Made by a program: the position numbers and the translations under genes
The notes under the pieces: generated by a model
What the model was told of the DNA's origin: nothing
Databases searched by the model: none
What the model saw: the letters and a program-made list of their open reading frames with translations, nothing else
Shown here: one piece after another, positions 6,269 through 14,368 of the stretch
How positions within the stretch are numbered: position 1 is the stretch's first letter
How the letters are laid out: every line of letters starts with the position of its first letter
NCBI GenBank assembly: GCA_045597045.1
Contig: JAZODN010000037.1
Coordinates: 1-19,022, forward strand
Reading direction: 5' to 3'
Length of the DNA: 19,022 nt
DNA from: SIG588 sp045597045
GTDB taxonomy: Bacteria; Bacillota; Clostridia; Oscillospirales; Acutalibacteraceae

Positions 6269-8719
6269 ATGTATCGTTTCAAAGGTTTTACCGAAAAAGC
6301 AAACAACGCCTTGAATCTTGCGATTGCTGCGGCAGAAGAGTTGGGACACACCTACATCGGAACCGAACATCTTGTACTCGGACTGCTGCGCGAAGGTACC
6401 GGTGTAGCCGCCACCACCCTTGCCGAACAAGGGATCACGGCAGCCGAATATGCTGAAAACATTGCCAAGGCGGGGGGCAGCGGTCAACGCAGCCGTCTTT
6501 CGCCGCAAGACTTCACACCCCGTGTAAAAACCTCGTTGGAACTGGCAGTGCGCGAAGCATCCGCTTTACAACAAGGGTACGTGGGCACCGAGCATTTGTT
6601 ATCGGCTATACTGCAAGACGAAAGCAGCGTCGCGGTGCGTCTGCTCACCGCGCTTGGCGCGCGCACCGACGAACTTAAAGAGGGGATCTCCCGTATGATC
6701 GGTACGTCTTCCTCGGTATCTGCAGAGTCTAACCACGGCACGGCAGGTTCAAAAAAAGGTAAAACACCCACGTTAGACCAATTCGGCCGCGATCTGACCG
6801 CCATGGCGCGTGAAGGAAAAATCGATCCCGTGATCGGACGCACACAAGAGATTGAGCGTGTCATTCAAATTCTTTCGCGCCGCACCAAAAACAACCCATG
6901 CCTGATCGGTGAACCCGGTGTGGGTAAAACCGCCATCGCCGAAGGTTTAGCTCAAAATATCGCGGCCGATGAAGTGCCGGATCTGCTGCAAGGCAAGCGC
7001 TTGGTCGCTTTGGACCTGACGGGTATGGTGGCCGGCACAAAATACCGTGGTGACTTTGAAGAGCGCATCAAAAACGCCATTGACGAAGTGAAGGCCGAAG
7101 GCAATACCATTCTGTTCATAGATGAAATCCACACGCTGATCGGCGCCGGTGCGGCAGAAGGGGCTGTGGATGCAGCCAACATCCTAAAGCCGTCGCTCGC
7201 GCGCGGCGAGATGCAGGTGATCGGCGCAACCACACTCAATGAATACCGCAAACACATCGAAAAAGACGCTGCACTGGAACGGCGTTTCCAACCGGTCACG
7301 GTAGGAGAACCCACCGCCGAAGAAGCCGTGCAAATCCTGCGCGGTCTGCGCGACAAATACGAAGCGCATCACAAAGTAAAGATCAGCGACGAAGCAATCG
7401 AAACCGCCGTAAAACTCTCGGTACGGTATATCTCCGACCGTTTTCTGCCGGATAAAGCGATCGACTTGGTAGATGAGGCCGCTTCACGCGTGCGGTTAAA
7501 GACCTTTTCCACACCACCCGATCTAAAACAGATAGAAGCGGAACTTAAACGCTTGGAGCAGGAAAAGAAGGCGGCGGTGAACGAGCAGGATTTTGAACGT
7601 GCTGCACAGCTGCGTGATGAAGAAAAGCAGCTGCAAAAAACGCTGCAAGAGCAAAAAGACGCATGGCAGGAAAAAAATGCCGGTATCAGCGGCGCGGTAA
7701 CCGCCGAGGAAATTGCCGCTATCGTTTCGGGGTGGACAGGTGTGCCGGTGGTGCAACTGACGGAGGAAGAAAGCCGCCGTCTGCTGCATATGGAAACCGT
7801 TCTGCACGAACGAATCGTTGGGCAAGAAGAGGCGGTCTCTGCCGTTTCCCGTGCCATTCGTCGCGGCCGCGTGGGTTTAAAAGATCCGCGCCGTCCTATC
7901 GGCTCCTTTATTTTCCTCGGCCCCACGGGTGTGGGCAAAACCGAGTTGTGCAAAGCGCTTGCTGCCGCCATGTTCGGCGATGAAAACGCCATGATCCGGC
8001 TGGATATGTCGGAATATATGGAAAAACACACCGTATCACGCTTAGTTGGCTCACCGCCCGGTTACGTCGGGTACGACGAAGGGGGACAGCTAACCGAAAA
8101 GATCCGCCGCAAGCCCTACACCGTCGTGCTGTTTGACGAGATCGAAAAGGCGCATCCCGACGTGTTCAATATGCTGCTGCAAATTTTGGAAGACGGCATT
8201 TTAACCGACTCGCAAGGTCGCCGTGTCGATTTCAAAAACACCGTCATCATCATGACATTCAACGTGGGTGCACGACGCATTACCGAAACAAAAAAATCTT
8301 TCGGTTTCGGCGAAGCAAACGACACCGACACCACAGCGAAGCAAATCCGCGAAAATGTGATGAAGGAATTAAAACAGATCTTCCGCCCCGAATTCTTAAA
8401 CCGTGTTGACGATACCATTGTATTTCATCAGCTCACACGCGAAAACATTCAAGAAATCGCACGTCGCATGCTACGCAGTCTTGAAGATCGCCTGGAAGGC
8501 ATGGATATACGTCTTTCGGTGAGCGACGCGGTAATCGAAAAGATTGCCGAAACCGGGTTTGATCCGGTGTTCGGTGCTCGCCCCCTGCGCCGTGCGATTC
8601 AATCACAAATTGAAGATCCGCTGGCCGAACACCTATTGGAGGGCGATTTCAAAGCCGGCGACACCGTTTTTCTTGACGCAAAGGAAGGCGCGTTTACTTT
8701 CAAAAACGCCGCTGAATAA
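6269..8719 (+). CDS. clpC: ClpC, AAA+ unfoldase subunit of the ClpCP protease
   Basis: An 816-residue Hsp100 protein of normal ClpC length. In order: a double Clp-N repeat (about 3-145) that binds adaptors and phosphoarginine; AAA+ domain 1 with Walker A GEPGVGKT (214-221) and Walker B ILFIDE (281-286); a UVR-containing coiled-coil middle domain (about 420-460); AAA+ domain 2 with Walker A GPTGVGKT (551-558) and LFDE (621-624); a ClpP-docking loop with FGF (678-680); and a C-terminal D2-small domain (about 715-810). It unfolds CtsR and arginine-phosphorylated clients. AAAGGAG precedes the ATG. One oddity is TFNVG at 663-667, where TSNVG is usual. It is last in the operon and is followed by a terminator. 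Confidence 0.97.
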   Translation: MYRFKGFTEKANNALNLAIAAAEELGHTYIGTEHLVLGLLREGTGVAATTLAEQGITAAEYAENIAKAGGSGQRSRLSPQDFTPRVKTSLELAVREASALQQGYVGTEHLLSAILQDESSVAVRLLTALGARTDELKEGISRMIGTSSSVSAESNHGTAGSKKGKTPTLDQFGRDLTAMAREGKIDPVIGRTQEIERVIQILSRRTKNNPCLIGEPGVGKTAIAEGLAQNIAADEVPDLLQGKRLVALDLTGMVAGTKYRGDFEERIKNAIDEVKAEGNTILFIDEIHTLIGAGAAEGAVDAANILKPSLARGEMQVIGATTLNEYRKHIEKDAALERRFQPVTVGEPTAEEAVQILRGLRDKYEAHHKVKISDEAIETAVKLSVRYISDRFLPDKAIDLVDEAASRVRLKTFSTPPDLKQIEAELKRLEQEKKAAVNEQDFERAAQLRDEEKQLQKTLQEQKDAWQEKNAGISGAVTAEEIAAIVSGWTGVPVVQLTEEESRRLLHMETVLHERIVGQEEAVSAVSRAIRRGRVGLKDPRRPIGSFIFLGPTGVGKTELCKALAAAMFGDENAMIRLDMSEYMEKHTVSRLVGSPPGYVGYDEGGQLTEKIRRKPYTVVLFDEIEKAHPDVFNMLLQILEDGILTDSQGRRVDFKNTVIIMTFNVGARRITETKKSFGFGEANDTDTTAKQIRENVMKELKQIFRPEFLNRVDDTIVFHQLTRENIQEIARRMLRSLEDRLEGMDIRLSVSDAVIEKIAETGFDPVFGARPLRRAIQSQIEDPLAEHLLEGDFKAGDTVFLDAKEGAFTFKNAAE

Positions 8720-8732
8720 CCTCTATACCCAT

Positions 8733-8770
8733 CGGCACCCGTCCCATGACGGGTGCCGTCCTCATTTTTC
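8733..8770 (+). terminator. Rho-independent terminator of the ctsR-clpC operon
   Basis: A perfect 11-bp GC-rich stem, CGGCACCCGTC (8733-8743) with GACGGGTGCCG (8748-8758), has a four-base loop CCAT and is followed by TCCTCATTTTTC. It lies 14 bases after the clpC stop. Confidence 0.92.
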
Positions 8771-8803
8771 AACTCAAAACGTGAAATTTTGCAGTTTCAG
8801 CCC

Positions 8804-8832
8804 TTGCAAAGCAACACGAAACGCGGTATAAT
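8804..8832 (+). promoter_or_regulatory. Sigma-A promoter for the DUF368-cotH-rlmD unit
   Basis: TTGCAA (8804-8809), a 17-base spacer and a perfect TATAAT (8827-8832) lie between the clpC terminator and the DUF368 gene. The expected start point is near 8839, giving a leader of about 25 bases that contains the ribosome site. Confidence 0.82.
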
Positions 8833-8863
8833 ATAGTGAATTGTAAAGAAGGGGGAGAACGGT

Positions 8864-9676
8864 ATGCCCAAAAGTCGCTGTCGTTCGTTTCTTCTCCTGA
8901 TTTTCACCGGCTTCTTTATGGGCGTTGCCGCCATCGCTCCCGGTGTAAGCGGCGGCGCGATCGCCGTGATCTTCGGACTGTATCAACCGATTACCGATGC
9001 GATTGCCACGTTGTTTAAAGACATGCAAAAAAAGCTCGCATTTCTTCTGCCACTCGGTCTCGGTGCAGCGGCAGGCATGCTGCTGTTCGGCCGTTTGATC
9101 CATCACCTGTTTTTCCGGTTCGCCGCACTCACCTGTGCGGTGTTTGTCGGTTTAATCGGCGGCACGTTTCCGTCGGTGATCCGCACCGCAGCACGGGAAG
9201 GCTTTCGCCGGCGATATTTGCTTGCCGCCGTACCGTGCGCTGCCGCCGTGTACTGGATAACCACCTTAAATGAACTGCAATATACCGCTATCGCCGCACC
9301 GTCGCACTGGCTCATGTTCTTATGCGGCGTCATTTTGGGTCTCGGCAGCGTGTTACCGGGCACCAGCGCTTCCTTCGTGCTGATGGCTCTGGGGCTGTAT
9401 CAGCCAATGTTGGCGACGGTGGTTGCATGGGATATTCCGCGCATGCTGCTGCTCGGGCTCGGCTTCTGTGCAACCTTTATACTGTTCGCACGGTTGATGA
9501 GTCAACTCTATAAGATTGCCTACGGTTGGGTCAGCTTCGCTGTGCTCGGCATGCTGGTGGGCTCGGTATTGGCCGTGTTACCCAAACCGTCAAGCGTGGT
9601 CGAAGGCGTCTGCACGTCTCTTTTAGCCTTGGCTGCAGCCGCACTGTCCTATCTGTTACTTCGCATAAAATCATAA
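8864..9676 (+). CDS. DUF368 membrane protein, PopT-type polyprenyl-phosphate translocase
   Basis: A 270-residue polytopic membrane protein of the DUF368 family. Members (PopT) have been shown to return undecaprenyl phosphate, the lipid carrier for cell-wall polymers, across the cytoplasmic membrane. The signature APGVSGGAIAVIFGLYQPI stands at residues 25-43 and a second, related segment SVLPGTSASFVLMALGLYQPM at 162-182, the internal duplication expected for the family. Several hydrophobic helices fill the rest, including the C-terminal 60 residues. The ATG at 8864 follows AAGGGGGAGAA and a clear promoter. A lipoprotein gene starts 15 bases after its stop, so the two are likely co-transcribed. 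The exact lipid substrate here is inferred from the family. Confidence 0.9.
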   Translation: MPKSRCRSFLLLIFTGFFMGVAAIAPGVSGGAIAVIFGLYQPITDAIATLFKDMQKKLAFLLPLGLGAAAGMLLFGRLIHHLFFRFAALTCAVFVGLIGGTFPSVIRTAAREGFRRRYLLAAVPCAAAVYWITTLNELQYTAIAAPSHWLMFLCGVILGLGSVLPGTSASFVLMALGLYQPMLATVVAWDIPRMLLLGLGFCATFILFARLMSQLYKIAYGWVSFAVLGMLVGSVLAVLPKPSSVVEGVCTSLLALAAAALSYLLLRIKS

Positions 9677-9691
9677 AAGGAGAATCCGTAT

Positions 9692-12655
9692 ATGAAGCGC
9701 CTTGTGATATGTTTTGTAATTTTAGCCATGCTGTTGGGTGTTTTCTCGGGCTGCACCCCTTCAAAGGCCAACACATCCACGCTCTGCATTTCAGAGGTAA
9801 TGGCGCAAAACAACGGCATTTTGGCCGATCCCGACGGTGATTATTCCGATTGGGTGGAGTTGTATAATCCCTCTGCCAAGGACATCAATCTTACCGGCTT
9901 CTCCATGACCGACGATGCCAATCAACCCACGCGTTTCGTGTTTCCGGACATCACCATTAAAGCAGGGGAATTTTGGGTGGTTTACGCCTCCGGCAAAAAC
10001 ACGGTGGACATTGCCAACCGCACCGTGCACCTGCCGTTTTCTTTGAAAGCAACGGGGGAGACGGTATATCTTTACACCCCCGACGGCAACATCCTCTCAA
10101 AGGTAGATATCCTCAATTTGGGCGAAAACCTGACCTGCGGCAGTAACGCAGTGGGCAGCACGGTATATTTTGCATCTCCCACACCGGGTGCAGCCAATTC
10201 GGGACTCAAAACCGACACGGCACAACCCAGCGTGTCCACTTCTGCCGCAACGGTGTGTATCAACGAATACACCACCTCCGATACGGTGACGTTGGCAGAT
10301 GTCGACGGCGATTTTTCGGCCTGGGTTGAATTGTATAATTACGGCGAAAGCGCCGTGAGTTTGCAAGGTTTTGCGCTCTCCGATGACCCAACCAAGAATG
10401 ATAAATGGATTTTTCCTGACGTTGTACTGGCGGCCGGCGAGTATCTTTTGGTGTTCCTTTCGGGTAAAACCATCGCCTATGTTGACGGCGGCGAATTGCA
10501 CGCCGACTTTAGCCTGAACGGCAAAGAAGACACTCTCACGTTGTATGATACCGGCAAACGCGTGGCAGACAGCGTACCCGTCTTTGCGCTCACCTCCAAC
10601 TTGAGTTACGGCCGCACACCCGACCGCAGCGCGTGGAAGTTCTTTGCACGCACCACACCTGCCGCAGTGAACGACGTGACCGGTTTTGATGAGATCAACA
10701 GCGCACTGTATCCCATGAGCAAAGCACTGATCATCAACGAAGTGGCGGCGGTCAACCGCAGCGGCCTTGCCGCCTCCGACGGTAAGACCTATGATTTTGT
10801 GGAATTGTATAACCCGACAACAGAGCCTGTCTCCCTTCTGGGATACAGGCTCTCGGGCAATAAATCGGCCGCCGATGGCTGTGCACTTCCGGATGTCACA
10901 TTGGAAGCCGGCGGCTATTTTTTGGTCTTTTGCGGCGCCGATACCACTGAATATAAAGCGAGCACGGGCGAACAATTTGCCGCCTTCGGTGTTACTCGCT
11001 TCGGCGAAAAACTTTACCTTTTCGACAAAAGCGGCGTGGTGGCCGACAGTTTTACCAGCGGACGGCTGGACGACAAACAATCCTGCGGCCGTGTCAGCGG
11101 TACCGATAACAAAATGTACTATTTCACGGCAGCTACTCCTGCTACGCAAAATCCCTCAAGCGGCTGTCGCGGCCCCGTAGCCACTCCCGTCTTTTCCGTG
11201 GCAAGCGGTTACGCCGAAGCCGGCAGCAGCGTTACCATCACCTGCCCCAACGCTGAAATTCATTACACTACCGACGGCAGCACCCCCACTAAGGAGTCGC
11301 CGCTTTACACGGCTCCCATCACCATAACGCAAACCGTCACTATCCGTGCCAAAGCGTGGCGCGAAGGGTATATGCCCTCTGACGACAGTGCCGGCAGCTA
11401 TGTTGTTGGCACACGTCACACCTTGCCGGTGATGTTCCTTTCGACCGACCCTGCCAATTTGTATGACTACCACACCGGTATTTTTGCCGACGGACCGGGG
11501 TATACCGAAACCTTTCCGCACGTCGGCGCCAACTACTGGAAAGATTGGGAACGCCCCGTACACGTGGAATACGTCGACGAAAACGGGCAGGCACAGTTGG
11601 AATTCAACGCCGGCATCAAGGTGTTCGGTCAATACAGCCGTGCACAGAGCCAAAAGAGCGTTTCCATCAACATGCGCGATAAATACGGCGTAACCGAAGT
11701 GTGCTATCCCTTCTTCGGGGACTCTGCCACCAACGTCTATTCTGAATTGGTACTTCGCAACTCTGGGCAAGATATCAACAGCGCCCACATCCGCGACGCC
11801 TTCACTGCCATGGTCGTGAAAGATCAAATGGATCTGGACATTATGGACTACCAACCCGTGGTTGTCTATATCAACGGCGAATATTACGGCTTATACGATC
11901 TGCGTGAAAAGATATGTGAAGCCTATGTTTCCAACCGCACCGGCGTTCCGGAAGAGGATATGGATATGATCAAAGGCAACAACATGATCATGTCCGGCTC
12001 GTACGATGCTCACAAAGCGTTGCTTGAGTTCGTGGAAACCCACAGTTTGAAAGATGAAGCGAACTATCAATACGTATGCGACCGGGTAGACGTGAACGAA
12101 CTGATCAACTACTGGATCTGCGAGAGTTTCTTCAACAACACCGACACGGGCAATATTAAATACTACAAAGTGCGGTCGGACGGCAAATGGCGTTGGGTCA
12201 TGTTCGATATGGACTGGGCGCTCTCGCCCTCGACCTATCACTGGAACATGATTGAAGAGGTGGTCAACCCAGCCGGTCACGGCATCGCCAAAATGTTCGA
12301 CACCACGCTGATGTGCGGTTTAATGCAAAACGACACCTTCCGTGATACGTTTATCCGTGAATATCTGCGTCATTTGCACACTACCTTTGCAACCGAACGC
12401 TTGCTTTCGATCTATGACGGGTTGCTTGCCGAAATCGAACCCGAAATGGAGGCACACACAGCGAAATGGGGACAACCCGCCAACAAGGCGGCGTGGGAAA
12501 GTCACTGCCGCACGCTGCGCGGTATCATTGAGAAAAAAACAGCGCAAACCAAACAGCACCTGATCGAAACCTGCACCAGCCAAAGCGGCTATCTGCCGAT
12601 GTATTTCGGTTTGACACAGGAAGAAATGAACGCATATTTGGCACTGTATGAGTGA
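9692..12655 (+). CDS. Lipoprotein with three lamin-tail domains, a chitobiase-type domain and a CotH kinase domain
   Basis: A 987-residue predicted surface lipoprotein. Signal peptide and lipobox VFSGC give a lipidated C21. Three lamin-tail (LTD) repeats follow (about 28-170, 184-328, 343-488), each with a WVELYN or FVELYN strand and an F/L-PD-x-x-x-x-AG-x-(Y/F) turn. Residues 495-571 look like a chitobiase/hexosaminidase C-terminal domain (IHYTTDGSTPT). Residues 574-930 form a CotH kinase domain: GIKVFGQYSR (641-650), NGEYYGLYDLREK (728-740), FFNNTDTGNIKYYK (813-826), and WVMFDMDWAL (835-844) with candidate catalytic aspartates. CotH proteins are atypical protein kinases, best known for phosphorylating spore-coat proteins. 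The ATG at 9692 follows AAAAGGAGAA. Its target is unknown; adhesion or matrix modification outside the cell is inference. Confidence 0.9.
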   Translation: MKRLVICFVILAMLLGVFSGCTPSKANTSTLCISEVMAQNNGILADPDGDYSDWVELYNPSAKDINLTGFSMTDDANQPTRFVFPDITIKAGEFWVVYASGKNTVDIANRTVHLPFSLKATGETVYLYTPDGNILSKVDILNLGENLTCGSNAVGSTVYFASPTPGAANSGLKTDTAQPSVSTSAATVCINEYTTSDTVTLADVDGDFSAWVELYNYGESAVSLQGFALSDDPTKNDKWIFPDVVLAAGEYLLVFLSGKTIAYVDGGELHADFSLNGKEDTLTLYDTGKRVADSVPVFALTSNLSYGRTPDRSAWKFFARTTPAAVNDVTGFDEINSALYPMSKALIINEVAAVNRSGLAASDGKTYDFVELYNPTTEPVSLLGYRLSGNKSAADGCALPDVTLEAGGYFLVFCGADTTEYKASTGEQFAAFGVTRFGEKLYLFDKSGVVADSFTSGRLDDKQSCGRVSGTDNKMYYFTAATPATQNPSSGCRGPVATPVFSVASGYAEAGSSVTITCPNAEIHYTTDGSTPTKESPLYTAPITITQTVTIRAKAWREGYMPSDDSAGSYVVGTRHTLPVMFLSTDPANLYDYHTGIFADGPGYTETFPHVGANYWKDWERPVHVEYVDENGQAQLEFNAGIKVFGQYSRAQSQKSVSINMRDKYGVTEVCYPFFGDSATNVYSELVLRNSGQDINSAHIRDAFTAMVVKDQMDLDIMDYQPVVVYINGEYYGLYDLREKICEAYVSNRTGVPEEDMDMIKGNNMIMSGSYDAHKALLEFVETHSLKDEANYQYVCDRVDVNELINYWICESFFNNTDTGNIKYYKVRSDGKWRWVMFDMDWALSPSTYHWNMIEEVVNPAGHGIAKMFDTTLMCGLMQNDTFRDTFIREYLRHLHTTFATERLLSIYDGLLAEIEPEMEAHTAKWGQPANKAAWESHCRTLRGIIEKKTAQTKQHLIETCTSQSGYLPMYFGLTQEEMNAYLALYE
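10822..10853 (+). repeat. Intragenic inverted repeat inside the third LTD domain of the CotH lipoprotein
   Basis: Arms 10822-10835 (AGAGCCTGTCTCCC) and 10840-10853 (GGGATACAGGCTCT) pair at 13 of 14 positions around a TTCT loop. It is the strongest hairpin I see in any coding region here and encodes residues near TEPVSLLGYRLS. No T-run follows, so it is not a standard terminator. Confidence 0.8.
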
Positions 12656-12663
12656 GGGGCAGC

Positions 12664-14034
12664 ATGTTAACCAAAAATCAACTGATTGAATTATCCATCG
12701 AAGCTATGTCCTCCGAAGGCTGCGGCATTGCACGTCATTTTGAAGACGGCGAAAAAGGAATGGCTGTATTCATCCCCTGCACGGCGGTTGGCGACCGCGT
12801 TCTTTGCCGCATCGTTAAAGTGGAAAAGCGTCTGGCGTACGGCCGCGTGGAACAGCTGCTCAAGGCAGGGGCAGACCGTCTACCCACGGAGCAAGACGGT
12901 TGCACCGTATCTGCTCCGTGCGGCGGCTGCGTGTATCGCCACGTCACTTACGAGGCGGAATTGCGTTATAAGCGGCAACGTGTGGCCGATGCGCTTTGCC
13001 GCATAGGGGGATTGGATATCGCGCCGCGAGACATCGTGGGTAGCACTCCTGCGCGCTATCGTAACAAGGCACAGTACCCTGCGGCAAACGGCCCTGACGG
13101 ACTGCAATTCGGCTTTTACGCACCGCGCAGCCATCGGTTAGTGGCACAACGCAACTGTTTGCTGCAACCGATCGAGTTTGAGGAAATTTTAAACGCGGTG
13201 GCCGATTGGGGAAATGCCGCCGGAGTGATCGCTTATAACGAGGCCGACGGCAGCGGCCTTTTGCGGCATGTGTATATCCGCAAAGGGGAGGCAACGGGTC
13301 AAATTATGGTTTGTCTCGTGTGCACAAGCGGCCGTCTTCCGCAAACGGAAGACCTGGTAGCCCGTCTGTGCCAAATCAACGGCGTTTGCACTGTTGTCGT
13401 CAACATCAACCGTGCCGATACCAATGTTGTTTTAGGGAACGAAGAATTTGCGCTTTACGGCAGCGGCATGATCGAAGACCGCTTGTGCGGCCTCACCTTT
13501 TCGCTTTCGCCGCGCTCGTTCTATCAAGTGAACCGAACCCAAGCCGAGGTGCTGTATTCCCTTGCAGCCGACGCCGCTGCACTGACAGGGGAGGAAACCC
13601 TGCTGGATCTGTATTGCGGCACCGGCACCATCGGTTTGTCTATGGCCAATAAAGCAAAGCAGCTGATCGGCGTGGAAGTGGTGGCCGCCGCTGTCGAAGA
13701 TGCAAAACGCAACGCCGAACGCAACGGTGTTTCTTCCGCACGTTTTTTGTGTGCCGACGCAGGAGAAGCGGCACAGCAGCTCCGTCACGAAGGGGTGCGC
13801 CCTGACGTTGTGGTAATTGATCCGCCGCGCAAAGGCTGCACACCGGATGTGATCCGTACCATTGTCGAAATGGCCCCTTCTCGCGTGGTATACGTATCTT
13901 GCGACCCTGCCACACTCGCACGTGATCTGAAGTTGTTTGATGAGTTGGGATATCACACGCAGCAGGTCACACCGGTGGATATGTTTCCGCGCACCGCACA
14001 TGTGGAGTGTATTGTGCAGTTAAGTAGGGAATAA
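12664..14034 (+). CDS. rlmD: 23S rRNA (uracil-C5)-methyltransferase, RlmD/RlmCD (RumA) type
   Basis: A 456-residue SAM-dependent m5U methyltransferase acting on 23S rRNA. An N-terminal TRAM RNA-binding domain (about 3-65) is followed by the iron-sulphur cluster cysteines C80, C86, C89 and C165. The Rossmann domain has LLDLYCGTGTIGL (313-325) for SAM, DPPRKG (386-391), and the nucleophile C413 in YVSCDPATLARDL. In Firmicutes such enzymes (RlmCD) may methylate two sites, so the exact uridines cannot be assigned. The ATG at 12664 follows GAGGGG; a GTG at 12652 overlapping the CotH stop is less likely because no ribosome site precedes it. The 98 bases after its stop hold no convincing terminator. 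Confidence 0.93.
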   Translation: MLTKNQLIELSIEAMSSEGCGIARHFEDGEKGMAVFIPCTAVGDRVLCRIVKVEKRLAYGRVEQLLKAGADRLPTEQDGCTVSAPCGGCVYRHVTYEAELRYKRQRVADALCRIGGLDIAPRDIVGSTPARYRNKAQYPAANGPDGLQFGFYAPRSHRLVAQRNCLLQPIEFEEILNAVADWGNAAGVIAYNEADGSGLLRHVYIRKGEATGQIMVCLVCTSGRLPQTEDLVARLCQINGVCTVVVNINRADTNVVLGNEEFALYGSGMIEDRLCGLTFSLSPRSFYQVNRTQAEVLYSLAADAAALTGEETLLDLYCGTGTIGLSMANKAKQLIGVEVVAAAVEDAKRNAERNGVSSARFLCADAGEAAQQLRHEGVRPDVVVIDPPRKGCTPDVIRTIVEMAPSRVVYVSCDPATLARDLKLFDELGYHTQQVTPVDMFPRTAHVECIVQLSRE

Positions 14035-14133
14035 ATCAGCGCAACAAAATGCACGTTGCCGTCGCCCCTCGAGAGTGTGCTTCCTGTCTAATCCCACGTC
14101 GCACACGGATATTACCATAACGGAGGATGAAAG
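14035..14133. other. Gap between rlmD and the zinc-ribbon gene
   Basis: The 99 bases show a weak inverted pair GTGTGC (14075-14080) and GCACAC (14101-14106), with no U-run, and no convincing -35/-10 pair. CGGAGGATG just upstream of 14134 is the ribosome site of the next gene. I see no small ORF here. Confidence 0.5.
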
Positions 14134-14358
14134 ATGAAACACGCAAAAACCTGCCCTAAATGCCGTTCCGGCAACATCGTTCACTTCGACGGTTACACCG
14201 GTCCTTACGGTACCGGCAACAACCTGATGACGGGCAATACCATTTTCTCAACGGTAAATATCAACCGTTACATCTGCTGTGAATGCGGTTTCACCGAAGA
14301 ATGGATCGATAAAGAAGACATTGTTAAGATCATAAACAGCAAAAAAGTCAAACGGTAA
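14134..14358 (+). CDS. Small zinc-ribbon protein
   Basis: A 74-residue protein with CPKC (residues 7-10) and CCEC (48-51), a zinc-ribbon knuckle pair about 38 residues apart. Between them is a glycine-rich loop GYTGPYGTGNN (20-30). The C-terminus is lysine-rich (KKVKR). The family is a common stand-alone hypothetical in Firmicutes, often written as zinc ribbon domain protein; its partner is unknown. ATG is preceded by GGAGGATGAAAG. The next gene begins 11 bases after the stop. Nothing here shows whether it binds nucleic acid or protein. Confidence 0.85.
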   Translation: MKHAKTCPKCRSGNIVHFDGYTGPYGTGNNLMTGNTIFSTVNINRYICCECGFTEEWIDKEDIVKIINSKKVKR

Positions 14359-14368
14359 GGGGATCGGC

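Noticed and set aside
10097..11854. Minus-strand open frames of 350 and 232 codons opposite the CotH lipoprotein
   Set aside because: They have no recognisable domain and no ribosome site; the + strand frame has a signal peptide, LTD repeats and a CotH domain, so these are shadows.
12652..12663. GTG at 12652 as the rlmD start, overlapping the cotH stop
   Set aside because: GAGGGG lies just before the ATG at 12664, while no ribosome site precedes the GTG; the family N-terminus fits the shorter form.
14041..14106. GTGTGC/GCACAC and GCAAC/GTTGC pairs as a terminator or riboswitch after rlmD
   Set aside because: The stems are short, loops long and no T-run follows; no known riboswitch core was recognised.
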